Shown: piece by piece, positions 8,459 through 17,202 of the stretch | How positions within the stretch are numbered: position 1 is the first letter of the stretch | Layout: every line of letters starts with the position of its first letter | DNA from: Curtobacterium sp. VKM Ac-1395 | Lineage (GTDB): Bacteria; Actinomycetota; Actinomycetes; Actinomycetales; Microbacteriaceae | Length of the DNA: 64,000 bases | Reading direction: 5' to 3' | Assembly: GCF_015350975.1 (NCBI RefSeq) | Contig: NZ_JADKRX010000005.1 | Location: 342,432 to 406,431 of the forward strand | The notes under the pieces: model-generated | Seen by the model: only the letters and a program-made list of their open reading frames with translations | Database searches by the model: none | Told to the model about the DNA's origin: nothing | Position numbers and translations under genes: made by a program

Positions 8459-9787
8459 GTGAACGAGGCACCGGAGCAGCGCAGGACCATCGTCGTCGGC
8501 ATCACCGGGGGGATCGCGGCGTACAAGGCCGTGCAGGTGATCCGCGAGTTCGTCAAGGCGGGCCACGACGTCCACGTGGTCCCGACCGAGGGCGCGCTGC
8601 GCTTCGTCGGACTGCCGACGCTCGAGGCCCTGAGCCGGAACCCGGTCACGACGAGCGTGTTCGAGGACGTCGCCGAGGTGCGCCACGTGTCGCTCGGGCG
8701 TCGCGCGGACCTCGTGGTCGTCGCCCCCGCCACCGCTGACTCCCTCGCGCGGATGGCCGCTGGCCTCGCCGGGGACCTGCTCGGCACGACCCTGCTGGCG
8801 ACCGAGGCGCCCGTCGTCGTCGCCCCCGCGATGCACCCGCAGATGTGGGAGCACCCCGCCACCCGGGCGAACCTCGCCACGCTCCGCGACCGCGGCGTGC
8901 ACGTCGTCGGGCCGGTCGTCGGCGCGCTCACCGGCGACGACGCCGGCATCGGACGGATGTCGGAACCGGAGGACATCGCGGCCGCCGCCCTGGCGGTGCT
9001 CGCGCAGACGACGGACGCGAGCCGGACCACCGGGGCCGAGCCGAGCCTCCCGGCCGGCACCGACTCCCCGGCCGGCACCGGCTCCCCCGCCGGCACCGGC
9101 GCCCGCGGCGAGCAGGGCGACCTGGCCGGCGTTCACGTCGTCGTCAGCGCCGGCGGCACCCGCGAGCCCTTCGACCCGGTGCGCTTCGTCGGCAACCGCT
9201 CCAGCGGCCGACAGGGCGTGGCGATCGCCGCGGCCGCTGCGTCCCGGGGCGCGACCGTCACCCTGGTGTCCGCGAACGTCGACGCGGGTCTGACCGCCGG
9301 CCTCGACGCCCGGATCGTCCCCGTCGGCTCCGCCCTCGAGCTCGCCGAAGCCGTGCACGCCGCAGCCGCCGAGGCCGACGTCGTCGTGATGACCGCAGCG
9401 GTCGCCGACTACCGCCCCGCCGAGGTGCTCCAGGAGAAGCTCAAGAAGGACGCGCAGGGCGAGCGGATGACGCTGGAGCTGGTGCGGAACCCGGACGTGC
9501 TCGCCGACCTCGTGGCGAACCGCCGTGCCGGGCAGGTGATCGTGGGGTTCGCCGCCGAGACCGAGCCCGACCGGGACGCCCGCATCGAGCTCGGCCGCGC
9601 CAAGATCGCCCGGAAGCCGGCGGACCTGCTCGTGGTGAACCACGTCGGCTGGTCGGCGGGCTTCGAGCGCGAGGAGAACAAGGTCGAGGTCCTGGTGCCC
9701 GGCGGCGCGGTGGTGCGGGAGGCCGCCGGCACGAAGGCCGAGGTCGCCACGGTCCTGCTGGACCTGGTCGCGACCGCCCTGACCTGA
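8459..9787 (+). CDS. coaBC: Bifunctional phosphopantothenoylcysteine decarboxylase / phosphopantothenate-cysteine ligase
   Basis: A 442-residue CoaBC (Dfp). CoaC comes first, with the flavin-binding GITGGIAAYKA (~residues 14-24), the catalytic His in RHVSLGRRADLVVVAPATAD and the substrate clamp-like PAMHPQMWEHPAT. CoaB follows with VSAGGTREPFDPVRFVGNRSSGRQG, MTAAVADYRP and the KxKK-type EKLKKD. It makes 4'-phosphopantetheine for coenzyme A. The CoaC-CoaB linker (~195-220) contains three 6-residue repeats of the PAGTxSP type encoded by 18-bp repeats. GTG start; no competing start fits. Confidence 0.96.
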   Translation: MNEAPEQRRTIVVGITGGIAAYKAVQVIREFVKAGHDVHVVPTEGALRFVGLPTLEALSRNPVTTSVFEDVAEVRHVSLGRRADLVVVAPATADSLARMAAGLAGDLLGTTLLATEAPVVVAPAMHPQMWEHPATRANLATLRDRGVHVVGPVVGALTGDDAGIGRMSEPEDIAAAALAVLAQTTDASRTTGAEPSLPAGTDSPAGTGSPAGTGARGEQGDLAGVHVVVSAGGTREPFDPVRFVGNRSSGRQGVAIAAAAASRGATVTLVSANVDAGLTAGLDARIVPVGSALELAEAVHAAAAEADVVVMTAAVADYRPAEVLQEKLKKDAQGERMTLELVRNPDVLADLVANRRAGQVIVGFAAETEPDRDARIELGRAKIARKPADLLVVNHVGWSAGFEREENKVEVLVPGGAVVREAAGTKAEVATVLLDLVATALT

Positions 9788-9840
9788 GCTGACCTCTTCC
9801 TGTGGTCGCTCTGGGAGCATCCCGGGGTCCCAGGGCCACG

Positions 9841-10251
9841 ATGGGCGCCATGGGACGACGCTCCGACCGCGCCAGACGCGCCTCCAGGACGGCGGCCGTG
9901 CTCGCGGTCGTCCTGGGCGGCGCCGGTGCCACGCACTTCCTCCGCCCGCGCGGCTACGACCGGATCGTGCCGGCCGGTCTGCCTCCGCGCACCACGACCC
10001 TGGCGTCCGGGATCGCCGAGCTCGGCATCGCCGCCGGCCTCGCGGTGCCCGCCACCCGCCGCGCCGCCGGGCTCGCCGCCGCGGCGCTGTTCGTCGCGGT
10101 CTTCCCCGCCAACGTGAAGATGGCACGCGACCTGCTGGACAGCCCCCGTTCGACCAGGGCCTCGCGGCTCGTCGCGGTCGTCCGGCTGCCCCTGCAGGCA
10201 CCGCTCGTCGCCTGGGCCCTGCGCGTCAGCCGGCACGCGCCCCGCCGGTGA
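9841..10251 (+). CDS. DoxX-like small membrane protein
   Basis: A 136-residue membrane protein with about four hydrophobic stretches; the THFLRPRGYDRIVPAGLPP block after the first helix is typical of DoxX-family small proteins (G..HF..P..Y..I.P..LP). The ATG at 9841 is preferred; ATG 9850 and GTG 9802 are possible. Its stop overlaps the start of the DUF2071 gene (GTGA), so three genes here form a tightly coupled operon. The function is not established for this type. Confidence 0.7.
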   Translation: MGAMGRRSDRARRASRTAAVLAVVLGGAGATHFLRPRGYDRIVPAGLPPRTTTLASGIAELGIAAGLAVPATRRAAGLAAAALFVAVFPANVKMARDLLDSPRSTRASRLVAVVRLPLQAPLVAWALRVSRHAPRR

Positions 10252-11030
10252 GCGTGTCCCCGCGGGACCGGGCCTCGGTCCCGCTGCTGCACCGCCCGGT
10301 GACCGTGCACGCGTGGGACGACGTCGTCTTCGCGCACTGGCGGCACGACCCGGAGGCCCTGGCACCGCTGCTCCCCCGCGGGGTCCGGCCCGACGTCGTG
10401 GACGGCAGCGCCTGGGCCGGGCTGTCCTCCTACGTGTTCCGCGAGACCGCGGTCCCGCCGTTCCCGCCGTCGCGTCGGCTCGGGTCGATGACCGAGGTGA
10501 CGATCGAGGTCCTCACTGTCGACGACCGCGGCCGCCACGGGGTCGTCTACCGGACGGTCGACACGAACAACGTCCCGGCGATCGTCGCCGCGCACGCCCT
10601 GCTCGGCGTGCCGTACACGTTCTCCCGCGCCGGCGGTCGGCGCCGCGGGGACACGCTGGAGTACCGCTCGGTGCGGCACCCGGACCGGTGGGCAGGTCGG
10701 CTCCGGTCGGTGCCGTCGCTCCGGGTCGGAGGCCCGGCACGGCCCCGTCTCGCCACCACCGTCCGCGTCGTGGCCGGTGAGGTCGACGACTCCGCCCTCG
10801 CCGCCGAGCTCACGACCCGGGCGGGCATCCACGCGAAGCTCCTCGCGCAGACGGTGTTCTGGCAGCGGCAGCACCCACCACTCGTCCTGCGTCGGGGCCG
10901 GCTCGACCGGCTCGAGGGCGACCTGCCCGCTGCCGTCGGCCTGCCGGGGCTGTTCGACCGCGCACCGGACTCGGTGCTCGTGCTCGACGGCACGACGGTT
11001 CGGTACGGCTGGGGAGACGTGGTCCGGTGA
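10248..11030 (+). CDS. DUF2071 (YqjF-like) family protein
   Basis: A 260-residue soluble protein of the DUF2071/YqjF group. The N-terminal block HRPVTVHAWDDVVFAHWRHDPEALAPLLPRGVRPDVVDGSAWAG is characteristic: tryptophans spaced before L-P-x-G and D-x-x-x-G-x-A-W. The GTG start overlaps the previous stop and its own stop overlaps the next start. The family has no established activity; an acetoacetate-decarboxylase-like fold has been proposed for related groups. Confidence 0.8.
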   Translation: MSVSPRDRASVPLLHRPVTVHAWDDVVFAHWRHDPEALAPLLPRGVRPDVVDGSAWAGLSSYVFRETAVPPFPPSRRLGSMTEVTIEVLTVDDRGRHGVVYRTVDTNNVPAIVAAHALLGVPYTFSRAGGRRRGDTLEYRSVRHPDRWAGRLRSVPSLRVGGPARPRLATTVRVVAGEVDDSALAAELTTRAGIHAKLLAQTVFWQRQHPPLVLRRGRLDRLEGDLPAAVGLPGLFDRAPDSVLVLDGTTVRYGWGDVVR

Positions 11031-11473
11031 GCGCCGCAGCCGGGCGCGACCCGTTCGACCTCGACCGCTTCGTGCGGGCGCAGGACGGCGTGCACGGCGT
11101 CGCGCTGGCGGAGCTCCGGCGCGGCCGCAAGTCCTCGCACTGGATGTGGTTCGTGTTCCCGCAGCTCGCCGGGCTCGGGCGCAGCGCCACCGCCGAGCGG
11201 TTCGCGGTCACCGGCCCCGACGAAGCCAGGGCGTACCTCGCGCACCCCGTGCTCGGCAGCCGACTGGCCGAGGTCACCGACGCGGCCGCCACCGTGCCGG
11301 CGTCGAGCGTGGACGCGCTCATGGGCGGCATCGACGCCCTGAAGCTGCGCTCCTCGATGACGCTGTTCGCCGCCGTCGCACCGGACCCCGCGCCCTTCCG
11401 CCGGGTGCTCGACCGCTGGTGGGACGGCGCCGAGGACGACCGCACGCTGGCCCTGCTGCGCACCGCGACCTGA
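11027..11473 (+). CDS. DUF1810 family protein
   Basis: A 148-residue DUF1810 protein. The family core is clear: DPFDLDRFVRAQDGV, the ALAELRRGRKSSHWMWFVFPQLAGLG block, and SSMTLFAAVAPDP near the end. The function is unknown. It is the last gene of the DoxX/DUF2071/DUF1810 operon and starts in the GTGA overlap with DUF2071. Confidence 0.85.
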   Translation: MSAAAGRDPFDLDRFVRAQDGVHGVALAELRRGRKSSHWMWFVFPQLAGLGRSATAERFAVTGPDEARAYLAHPVLGSRLAEVTDAAATVPASSVDALMGGIDALKLRSSMTLFAAVAPDPAPFRRVLDRWWDGAEDDRTLALLRTAT

Positions 11474-11578
11474 CACTCCCGATCCGAGCGCAACGCCGTT
11501 CGCATATCAGGTATCGTGACCGATGCGTCCGCACAGATCCCTGGTCGAACCGGACGAACCCGACCCGAAGGAAACGAC

Positions 11579-12229
11579 ATGCCGGTCCCCACCAGCGCCC
11601 CGACCGAGCACCAGCTGCTCCGCGACACCGTCCGTCAGAAGATCCACGAGGCGATCATGGACGGCACGCTCGAGCCGGGTGAGCGACTCAACGACGACGA
11701 GCTCATCTCCTGGCTCGGTGTCTCCCGCACCCCCATCCGCGAAGCCCTCAGCCAGCTCGCCCGCGCCGGCCTGATCGAGATGGCGCCGAACCGCTACACG
11801 CGCGTGACGACGCCCGACCCGGCCGAGGTGATCGAGGCCATGCAGACCCTCGGCGTGCTCTTCGGCGGCGTCGTGCGGCTCGCGGTGCCCCGGCTCACCA
11901 CGGCGTCCCGCAAGAAGATCCTGACCGCGCTCGACCGCACCATCACCGAGCTCGAGGCCCACGACGTCGCCGCGGTGAACACCGACGCCCTCGGGGTCTT
12001 CGCGCTCTACGTCGCCGAGTGCGGCAACCCGAACCTGCAGCGCGTGTGCATCGACACGATGGACGGCCTGGCGTTCCGGCTGCGCCTGCCGAACCTCGAC
12101 CAGCTCGTCGACTGGGACCGGATCACCGAGGACTTCCGCGTGCTCCGCGCCGCCACCGAGAGCGGGGACAACGTCGCCGCCGAACTCGCGACCGAGGCCA
12201 TCCACCAGCTGCCCGGTCAGAAGCGCTGA
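11579..12229 (+). CDS. GntR-family transcriptional regulator (FCD-type)
   Basis: A 216-residue regulator with an N-terminal winged helix: IHEAIMDGTLEPGERLNDDELISWLGVSRTPIREALSQLARAGLIEM (residues ~17-63) is the classic FadR-subfamily DNA-binding block. The C-terminal helical domain resembles FCD ligand-binding domains but is not rich in the usual metal-binding histidines. The ATG at 11579 follows GAAGGA by 6 bases. An upstream GTG in frame (11516) is less likely. It ends in a strong terminator. The ligand and targets are unknown; its own promoter region is the likeliest target. Confidence 0.85.
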   Translation: MPVPTSAPTEHQLLRDTVRQKIHEAIMDGTLEPGERLNDDELISWLGVSRTPIREALSQLARAGLIEMAPNRYTRVTTPDPAEVIEAMQTLGVLFGGVVRLAVPRLTTASRKKILTALDRTITELEAHDVAAVNTDALGVFALYVAECGNPNLQRVCIDTMDGLAFRLRLPNLDQLVDWDRITEDFRVLRAATESGDNVAAELATEAIHQLPGQKR

Positions 12230-12265
12230 GGACCCCCGTTCCTGCGAACGCCTGAGCATCCACAC

Positions 12266-12304
12266 AGGAACCGCCCGTCTCGACCCGCGAGACGGGCGGT
12301 TCCT
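12266..12304 (+). terminator. Rho-independent-type terminator
   Basis: A perfect 17-bp stem, AGGAACCGCCCGTCTCG (12266-12282) with CGAGACGGGCGGTTCCT (12288-12304), and a 5-base loop. It follows the GntR gene by 36 bases and ends in TCCTCGTTCC. Confidence 0.88.
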
Positions 12305-12411
12305 CGTTCCGCGGCGGCCAGCCGACACCCCGCCGAGGACTCCCAGCAGCGCGCCGCAGCCAGCCGGTAGCATCGCGGGAACCCACCCGACGAGCACTCC
12401 CGGAGCAGCAG

Positions 12412-12873
12412 ATGAGCACTCGGCAGACGGACCGCACCGAGGTCGCCGCACGCCTCGCCGGAGCGGTCGGACGGATCAACCGCCGCGCCCGCACCGACTC
12501 CGCCTCGCTCGGGTACGGGATCATCTCCGCGCTCGCCACGATCCAGGCCCACGGACCCCTGCGCCCCGGCGACCTGTCGCGGATCGAGGTCGTCACGAAG
12601 CCCACGATGACCCGCATCCTGACGGAGCTCGAACAGCGCGGCTTCATCGCCCGCGAAGCCGACCCGACCGACGGCCGCGCGTTCATGGTGAGCGCCACCG
12701 AGGCCGGCATCGCCGCGGTCGAGGAAGCCCGTTCCCGACGCACCGGACTGGTCGCCGAGCTCATCGAGGAACTGCCCGCTGACGACGTCGCCGCGATCGC
12801 CCAGGCCCTCGACGCCCTCGAGCGTGTGGCGCAGGGTCGGACCGCTCAGGAGAATGCCAGCTCGGACCGCTGA
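12412..12873 (+). CDS. MarR-family transcriptional regulator
   Basis: A 153-residue winged-helix regulator. The recognition region GPLRPGDLSRIEVVTKPTMTRILTELEQRGFIAREADPTDGRAFMVSATEAG (~residues 48-98) includes the MarR wing signature D-P-x-D-G-R. Such proteins bind DNA as dimers and usually answer to small phenolic or oxidising ligands. It stands alone on its strand between a terminator and a 234-bp gap, so its targets are not obvious. Confidence 0.88.
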   Translation: MSTRQTDRTEVAARLAGAVGRINRRARTDSASLGYGIISALATIQAHGPLRPGDLSRIEVVTKPTMTRILTELEQRGFIAREADPTDGRAFMVSATEAGIAAVEEARSRRTGLVAELIEELPADDVAAIAQALDALERVAQGRTAQENASSDR

Positions 12874-13107
12874 ACCAGCCGTTACCGAACCGTTACCGGC
12901 CGTTCAGGAGGGCTGGATCGGGCCGGGATGGACCGTCCGTTCAGGGTGACGAGTCATCGTTGCCGCTTCGCCATCGCGGCGGCCGCCCCACACGGTCGCG
13001 CACCGGCGGACGGACGGGCCCCACACCACCGTCCGGTCTCCCCCGGCTCCCCGTGCCCGCGCGACGACGCAGCGCGCACGATCGGAGTCGCCTGACCACC
13101 GGAAACG

Positions 13108-13998
13108 ATGACAGGACAGCACCCCCTCCCCCCGAGCACGACCACCACCCCCACCACCCGCCGACAGGCGCTGGACTCCCCGAGCCGCCGGTTCCGCCGG
13201 GCCCTGCGTCGCCGCGGTGTCCTCGCCGTCAGCGGCGCCGCGGTCCTCGCGGTCGCGGGCGGTGCGCTCGCCGTCGGCACCCAGCCCGCCCTCGGTGAGG
13301 CGCTCGGGGTCCCGACCGCCAGCGCCTCCGCGACGCCGGCGCTCCACGGCACCGACCTCGACCGGGCCCAGGCGGCGGCGACCATCGTCACCGCCCGCAC
13401 GGTCCTCGCGGACGCCAACGACAAGACCGACACCTCGACGCTCGAGCGCCACATCTCGGCGCTGTCCGACTACCCGACGCTCTCGGGCGGCGCGCTCAGC
13501 GACCGGATCGAGACGACCGTCGACACCGTGCAGGACGTCGCCCAGGCAAGCGCCGACCAGGACAAGCGCGACGCCGACGCCCGGGCCGCCGAAGCGAAGG
13601 CCCGGGCGGACGCCGCAGCCGCGAAGGCCGCCGCCGACGCAGCAGCAGCAGCCGCCGCGAAGGCCGCAGCAGCACAGGCGGCCGCGAACACCCCGGCCGG
13701 AGCCAAGGCCACCGCGAGCGCCCTCGCCGCGTCGCGGTTCGGCTGGGGAGCCGACCAGTTCCAGTGCCTCGACAACCTGTGGACCAAGGAGTCGGGCTGG
13801 AACTACCGGGCGTACAACGCGAACGGTGGCGCCACCGGCATCCCGCAGGCCCTGCCCGGGTCGAAGATGGGGACGGTCGCGGCCGACTGGCAGACCAATG
13901 CCACCACCCAGGTCACCTGGGGGCTGCAGTACATCTCGGCCGCGTACGGCACCCCGTGCGCCGCGTGGGGCCACTCGCAGGCGAACAACTTCTACTGA
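13108..13998 (+). CDS. Secreted lytic-transglycosylase-like protein
   Basis: A 296-residue exported protein: Arg-rich N terminus, hydrophobic segment GVLAVSGAAVLAVAGGALAV (residues ~37-56), then an Ala/Lys/Asp-rich likely coiled or flexible region (~150-200), and a C-terminal domain with QFQCLDNLWTKESGWNYRAYN...GIPQALPGSKM...WGLQYISAAYGTPCAAW. The C-terminal domain matches SLT/goose-lysozyme-like domains of actinobacterial cell-wall proteins, with the Glu of TKESGW as the expected catalytic acid and two cysteines likely disulfide bonded. It probably trims peptidoglycan. A hairpin follows the stop. Confidence 0.85.
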   Translation: MTGQHPLPPSTTTTPTTRRQALDSPSRRFRRALRRRGVLAVSGAAVLAVAGGALAVGTQPALGEALGVPTASASATPALHGTDLDRAQAAATIVTARTVLADANDKTDTSTLERHISALSDYPTLSGGALSDRIETTVDTVQDVAQASADQDKRDADARAAEAKARADAAAAKAAADAAAAAAAKAAAAQAAANTPAGAKATASALAASRFGWGADQFQCLDNLWTKESGWNYRAYNANGGATGIPQALPGSKMGTVAADWQTNATTQVTWGLQYISAAYGTPCAAWGHSQANNFY

Positions 13999-14028
13999 GC
14001 GACCACCCGCTCCTCAGCAGACGACACG

Positions 14029-14071
14029 CACGGCGACGGGTCCCGGGTTCCCCTCGGGGCCCGTCGCCGTG
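14029..14071 (+). terminator. Hairpin terminator after the lytic-transglycosylase-like gene
   Basis: Arms CACGGCGACGGGTCCCG (14029-14045) and CGGGGCCCGTCGCCGTG (14055-14071) pair over 17 bp with one G-T wobble and a 9-base loop. It ends 12 bases before the LtrA start codon. Confidence 0.82.
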
Positions 14072-14083
14072 TAAGCAGAACCC

Positions 14084-15253
14084 GTGCCCCCGCTGACCGG
14101 ACTCCGCCGCATGGCGCCCCGCGACCCTGCCGAGGACCACCGAGCCGCGAGCCCGCTCGAGCTGCTGTTCGACCTGGTGTTCGTCGTCGCGGTGGGCTTC
14201 GCCGCGACGAACCTGCACGAGATCGAGGCCGAGGGCCACGTCACGGCCGCGGTCCTCGCCTACGCGCTGGTCTTCTTCTCGATCTGGTGGGCGTGGATCA
14301 ACTTCACGTGGTTCGCCACCTCGTTCGACACCGACGACTGGCTGTACCGCGTCACGACCTTCGTGCAGATGGCCGGTGTGCTCGTGCTCGCCGCCGGGGT
14401 CGGTCCGGCGATGCAGGACGGCGACTTCACCGTCGTCGTCATCGGGTACGTCGTGATGCGCCTGGCCCTCGTCGCACAGTGGATCCGTGCGGCCGTGTCC
14501 AGCCCGGCGTACCGGGCGAACGCGGTGCGCTACGCCGTGGGCATCGTCGTCGTGCAGGCGCTGTGGGTCGCCATGCTGTTCCTGCCAGCCGGCTCCATGC
14601 CGTTCGTGGCGCCGGTGCTCGTGCTGCTCGAGATGGCCGTCCCGGTGTGGGCGGAGTCCGGCACAGCGACGACGCCCTGGCACCGACGCCACATCGCCGA
14701 GCGGTACTCGCTGTTCACGCTGATCGTCCTCGGCGAGGGGCTCGTCGCCTCCGCGAGCGCGGTCATCGACGGCCTGCACGACGCGGAACACCTGGCGCCG
14801 CTGCTGGTCCTCGCCGCCGGTGGGCTCGTGATCGTCGCCGGACTGTGGTGGATCTACTTCTCCCGCGAGCAGCACGAGCACATCCGCGGTCTGCCGAGCG
14901 CGCTGCTGTTCGGCTACGGGCACTACGTCGTGTTCGCCGCCGCTGCCGCCCTGCCCGCCGGGATCGAGGTCGCGGTGAGCGCCGACGCGGGCCACGCGGA
15001 CCTGTCGCACGCCTCGGTCGCCGCGACCGTCGCGGTCCCCGTGGCGGTCTTCGTCTCCGCCGTCTGGGCGCTGGCCCTGCGCCCGTCGCTCACCCTCCGG
15101 GCGAACGCGACCGTCGTCGTCCTCACCCTCGCGATCGTCGCGAGCACCGCCGTGCCGGCAGCCTCGCTCGTCGCGACGGCGCTGCTGGTGGCCGCGATCG
15201 TCGTGGTGCTCGAAGTCGCCGCCGTCCCCCTCCCAGGAAGCAGGACCCCATGA
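14084..15253 (+). CDS. Low temperature requirement protein A (LtrA) family membrane protein
   Basis: A 389-residue protein with about ten to eleven membrane helices. The N-terminal signature HRAASPLELLFDLVFVVAVGF and the later HIAERYSLFTLIVLGEG are the hallmark blocks of LtrA proteins. First linked to growth in the cold in Listeria, their biochemical role is unknown. GTG 14084 or ATG 14111 could be the start; neither has a good ribosome site. The TGA overlaps the ATG of the dehydrogenase that follows, so they are coupled. Confidence 0.85.
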   Translation: MPPLTGLRRMAPRDPAEDHRAASPLELLFDLVFVVAVGFAATNLHEIEAEGHVTAAVLAYALVFFSIWWAWINFTWFATSFDTDDWLYRVTTFVQMAGVLVLAAGVGPAMQDGDFTVVVIGYVVMRLALVAQWIRAAVSSPAYRANAVRYAVGIVVVQALWVAMLFLPAGSMPFVAPVLVLLEMAVPVWAESGTATTPWHRRHIAERYSLFTLIVLGEGLVASASAVIDGLHDAEHLAPLLVLAAGGLVIVAGLWWIYFSREQHEHIRGLPSALLFGYGHYVVFAAAAALPAGIEVAVSADAGHADLSHASVAATVAVPVAVFVSAVWALALRPSLTLRANATVVVLTLAIVASTAVPAASLVATALLVAAIVVVLEVAAVPLPGSRTP

Positions 15254-16107
15254 CCACCTTCCCCCACGTCACCGTCGTCGGCGCCGGCGTCCTCGGCGCG
15301 CAGATCGCGTTCCAGGGAGCCGTCCACGGCCTCCCGGTCGTCGCGTACGACGTCGACGAGCAGGCGCTCGAGGCTGCGCGTACCCGGCTGCAGACGATCC
15401 ACACGCAGTACCTGGCCGACCTCGGCGAGGAGCACCGCGATGCGGCTGACGCCGGCATCGCCCGCATCACCCTCACCAGCGACCTCGCCACGTGCGCGGC
15501 GGAGGCGGACCTCGTCATCGAGGCCGTCCCCGAGGTCCTCACGCTCAAGGAACGCGTGTACGCCGAACTCGCACGGACGGCTCCGGAGTCGACCGTGTTC
15601 GCGACGAACTCCTCGACCTTGCTGCCGAGCCAGCTCGCCGAGGCCACCGGCCGGCCGGACCGGTTCCTCGCGCTGCACTTCGCGAACCACATCTGGCGGC
15701 AGAACACCGCCGAGGTGATGGGCGGCCCGGAGACCGACCCGGCCGTGTTCGACCGGGTCCTCGCGTTCGCGGCCGAGATCGGCATGGTCCCGATCCCCGT
15801 CCGCAAAGAGCAGCCCGGGTACGTCCTCAACTCCCTGCTCGTCCCGCTCCTCGGCGCTGCCGCCCAGCTCGTCCTGCGCGGCGTGGCCGAACCCGAGACG
15901 GTCGACGCGACCTGGCGCATCGGGACCGGAGCCCCGATGGGGCCGTTCCAGATCATCGACGTGGTCGGTCTCCGGACGGTCCACGCCATCTCGTCGGCCA
16001 GCGACGACGAGGGTGCGCGGCTCTGGGCCGCGTACCTGCAGGAGCACTACCTCGACCAGGGGAAGTTCGGCGTGGAGTCCGGGGAGGGCTTCTACAGGTA
16101 CTCCTGA
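15250..16107 (+). CDS. 3-hydroxyacyl-CoA dehydrogenase family protein
   Basis: A 285-residue NAD-dependent dehydrogenase. The dinucleotide motif VVGAGVLGAQIAFQGA is at ~10-25, followed by EADLVIEAVPEVLTLKERV, the catalytic-loop FATNSSTLLPSQLAEATGRPDRFLALHFANH (His of the catalytic dyad) and the C-terminal domain GAPMGPFQIIDVVGL. The family oxidises 3-hydroxyacyl-CoA, for example in butanoate or fatty acid metabolism. It overlaps ltrA-type by 4 bases, an unusual partner, so the real substrate may not be a fatty acyl-CoA. Confidence 0.88.
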   Translation: MTTFPHVTVVGAGVLGAQIAFQGAVHGLPVVAYDVDEQALEAARTRLQTIHTQYLADLGEEHRDAADAGIARITLTSDLATCAAEADLVIEAVPEVLTLKERVYAELARTAPESTVFATNSSTLLPSQLAEATGRPDRFLALHFANHIWRQNTAEVMGGPETDPAVFDRVLAFAAEIGMVPIPVRKEQPGYVLNSLLVPLLGAAAQLVLRGVAEPETVDATWRIGTGAPMGPFQIIDVVGLRTVHAISSASDDEGARLWAAYLQEHYLDQGKFGVESGEGFYRYS

Positions 16108-16109
16108 CC

Positions 16110-16125
16110 GGGCCTCCCGTCCGTC
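16110..16125. repeat. Half copy of the dispersed palindrome
   Basis: GGGCCTCCCGTCCGTC followed by TGTGGTCGCGTCA, where the last TCA is the stop codon of the minus-strand gene. The same downstream text recurs with small changes at 42406, 50821 and 61383. Here the left arm is missing. Confidence 0.75.
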
Positions 16126-16135
16126 TGTGGTCGCG

Positions 16136-16507
16136 TCAGCCGATGCGGGCGATGCGGACGTCGACGCGCGAGAGCACGAGACGGTGTCGGGCGGCCTCGT
16201 CGAGAGCGGCGTCGTGCACGGCGCGGGCGACGGCCGGTGCCGGCGCGAAGCCGTCGGTGCCGATCACGATGCGGAGCACGGCGCCGTCGAGCACCAGGCG
16301 GCTGACCGTCGGGGTGACGCCGACGCGGATCGCGGTGACGGCGCTCTGCACCGTCGGGCGGGCGCGGAAGAGGTCGGCGACGCCGGGGACCTCGAGGACG
16401 ACGGCCTCGATCGCGGCGAGGGCAGCGGCCGACCACGTGGGCGGCTCGGACGGGACCGCGGCAGGGAGCTGCGTGCCGGTCTCACGGGTGTCGTCGGTGT
16501 CGCTCAT
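16136..16507 (-). CDS. Small Asp23/Gls24-like protein, third in the sigma-factor operon
   Basis: A 123-residue acidic-start protein. The core, LEVPGVADLFRARPTVQSAVTAIRVG...GAVLRIVIGTDGFAPAPAVARAVHDAAL, has the alternating strand/helix layout and PGV motif of Asp23/Gls24-type envelope-stress proteins, though it is divergent. Its ATG overlaps the stop of the preceding gene (ATGA). It is the last gene of a four-gene operon on this strand. Function is inferred from context only. Confidence 0.65.
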   Translation of the reverse strand: MSDTDDTRETGTQLPAAVPSEPPTWSAAALAAIEAVVLEVPGVADLFRARPTVQSAVTAIRVGVTPTVSRLVLDGAVLRIVIGTDGFAPAPAVARAVHDAALDEAARHRLVLSRVDVRIARIG

Positions 16508-17202
16508 GCGTCGGCCTCCCCTGCAGTGCTGTCGGTGGTGTCGGTCGGGTCGACCGTGCGGGTCCGTCCGGAGGCGGCCTCGGATACGGCTGCCGGCTCG
16601 ACCAGGAGGTCGCGGACCAGGACGTCGACGGCCTCGACGACCAGGTCGGTCTGCTCGGCCAGCGCGGTGGACACACCGGCGCGGACCAGCTCCGCCGTCG
16701 CGTGGATCGCGGGGCCGGCGATGATCGCGACCTCGACCGTGACACGCACGGGTGCGGCGAAGACGGTGACGTCGCCCTCGATGGAGCAGCGTGAGACGAC
16801 GATGCCGGGGACGGCGTCGCCGGCACGACGGACGAGGGAGCGGATCGCGCCCTCGGTCATCACGGGACGCTCGGTCTCGGACTCGGCGCGCAGCGGGACA
16901 TCGCGGCCGGCACGGGCCTCGAGCGAGATGTTCGCCAGCACCCCACCGATCCAGGACTCGTCCGCGGGGGCCTCGAGCTGGGCTGCCGTCTCGAGGGCGC
17001 TGAGCGAGGCGTTCCGCAGCCGGATGATGGCGGCGAGGGCGTTCTGGCACGCGGGCGAATCATCGATGCTCGGGTCCGCCGGCTGCATGCCGGCGTCGAG
17101 GTAGTCGGCGAGCTCGTCGATCGAGTGTCCGTCGAGGTCCTCGGGTTCGAGGGCGGCGAGGACGCTGGGGTCGCTCTCGCGGGGGTCGGGTCCGGCGGTC
17201 AT
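16504..17202 (-). CDS. Asp23/Gls24-like envelope stress protein with an acidic N-terminal region
   Basis: A 232-residue protein. Residues ~1-60 are acidic and helical with one Cys (SPACQNALAAIIRLRNASL); the part from ~110 (EGAIRSLVRRAGDAVPGIVVSRCSIEGDVTVFAAPVRVTVEVAI) resembles an Asp23 fold. The ATG at 17202 has GGAGGG 6 bases upstream and overlaps the sigma-factor stop codon (ATGA); ATG 17208 is too close to that site. Directly after a sigma factor one expects an anti-sigma protein, and the N-terminal domain could serve that role; this is inference. Confidence 0.68.
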   Translation of the reverse strand: MTAGPDPRESDPSVLAALEPEDLDGHSIDELADYLDAGMQPADPSIDDSPACQNALAAIIRLRNASLSALETAAQLEAPADESWIGGVLANISLEARAGRDVPLRAESETERPVMTEGAIRSLVRRAGDAVPGIVVSRCSIEGDVTVFAAPVRVTVEVAIIAGPAIHATAELVRAGVSTALAEQTDLVVEAVDVLVRDLLVEPAAVSEAASGRTRTVDPTDTTDSTAGEADA

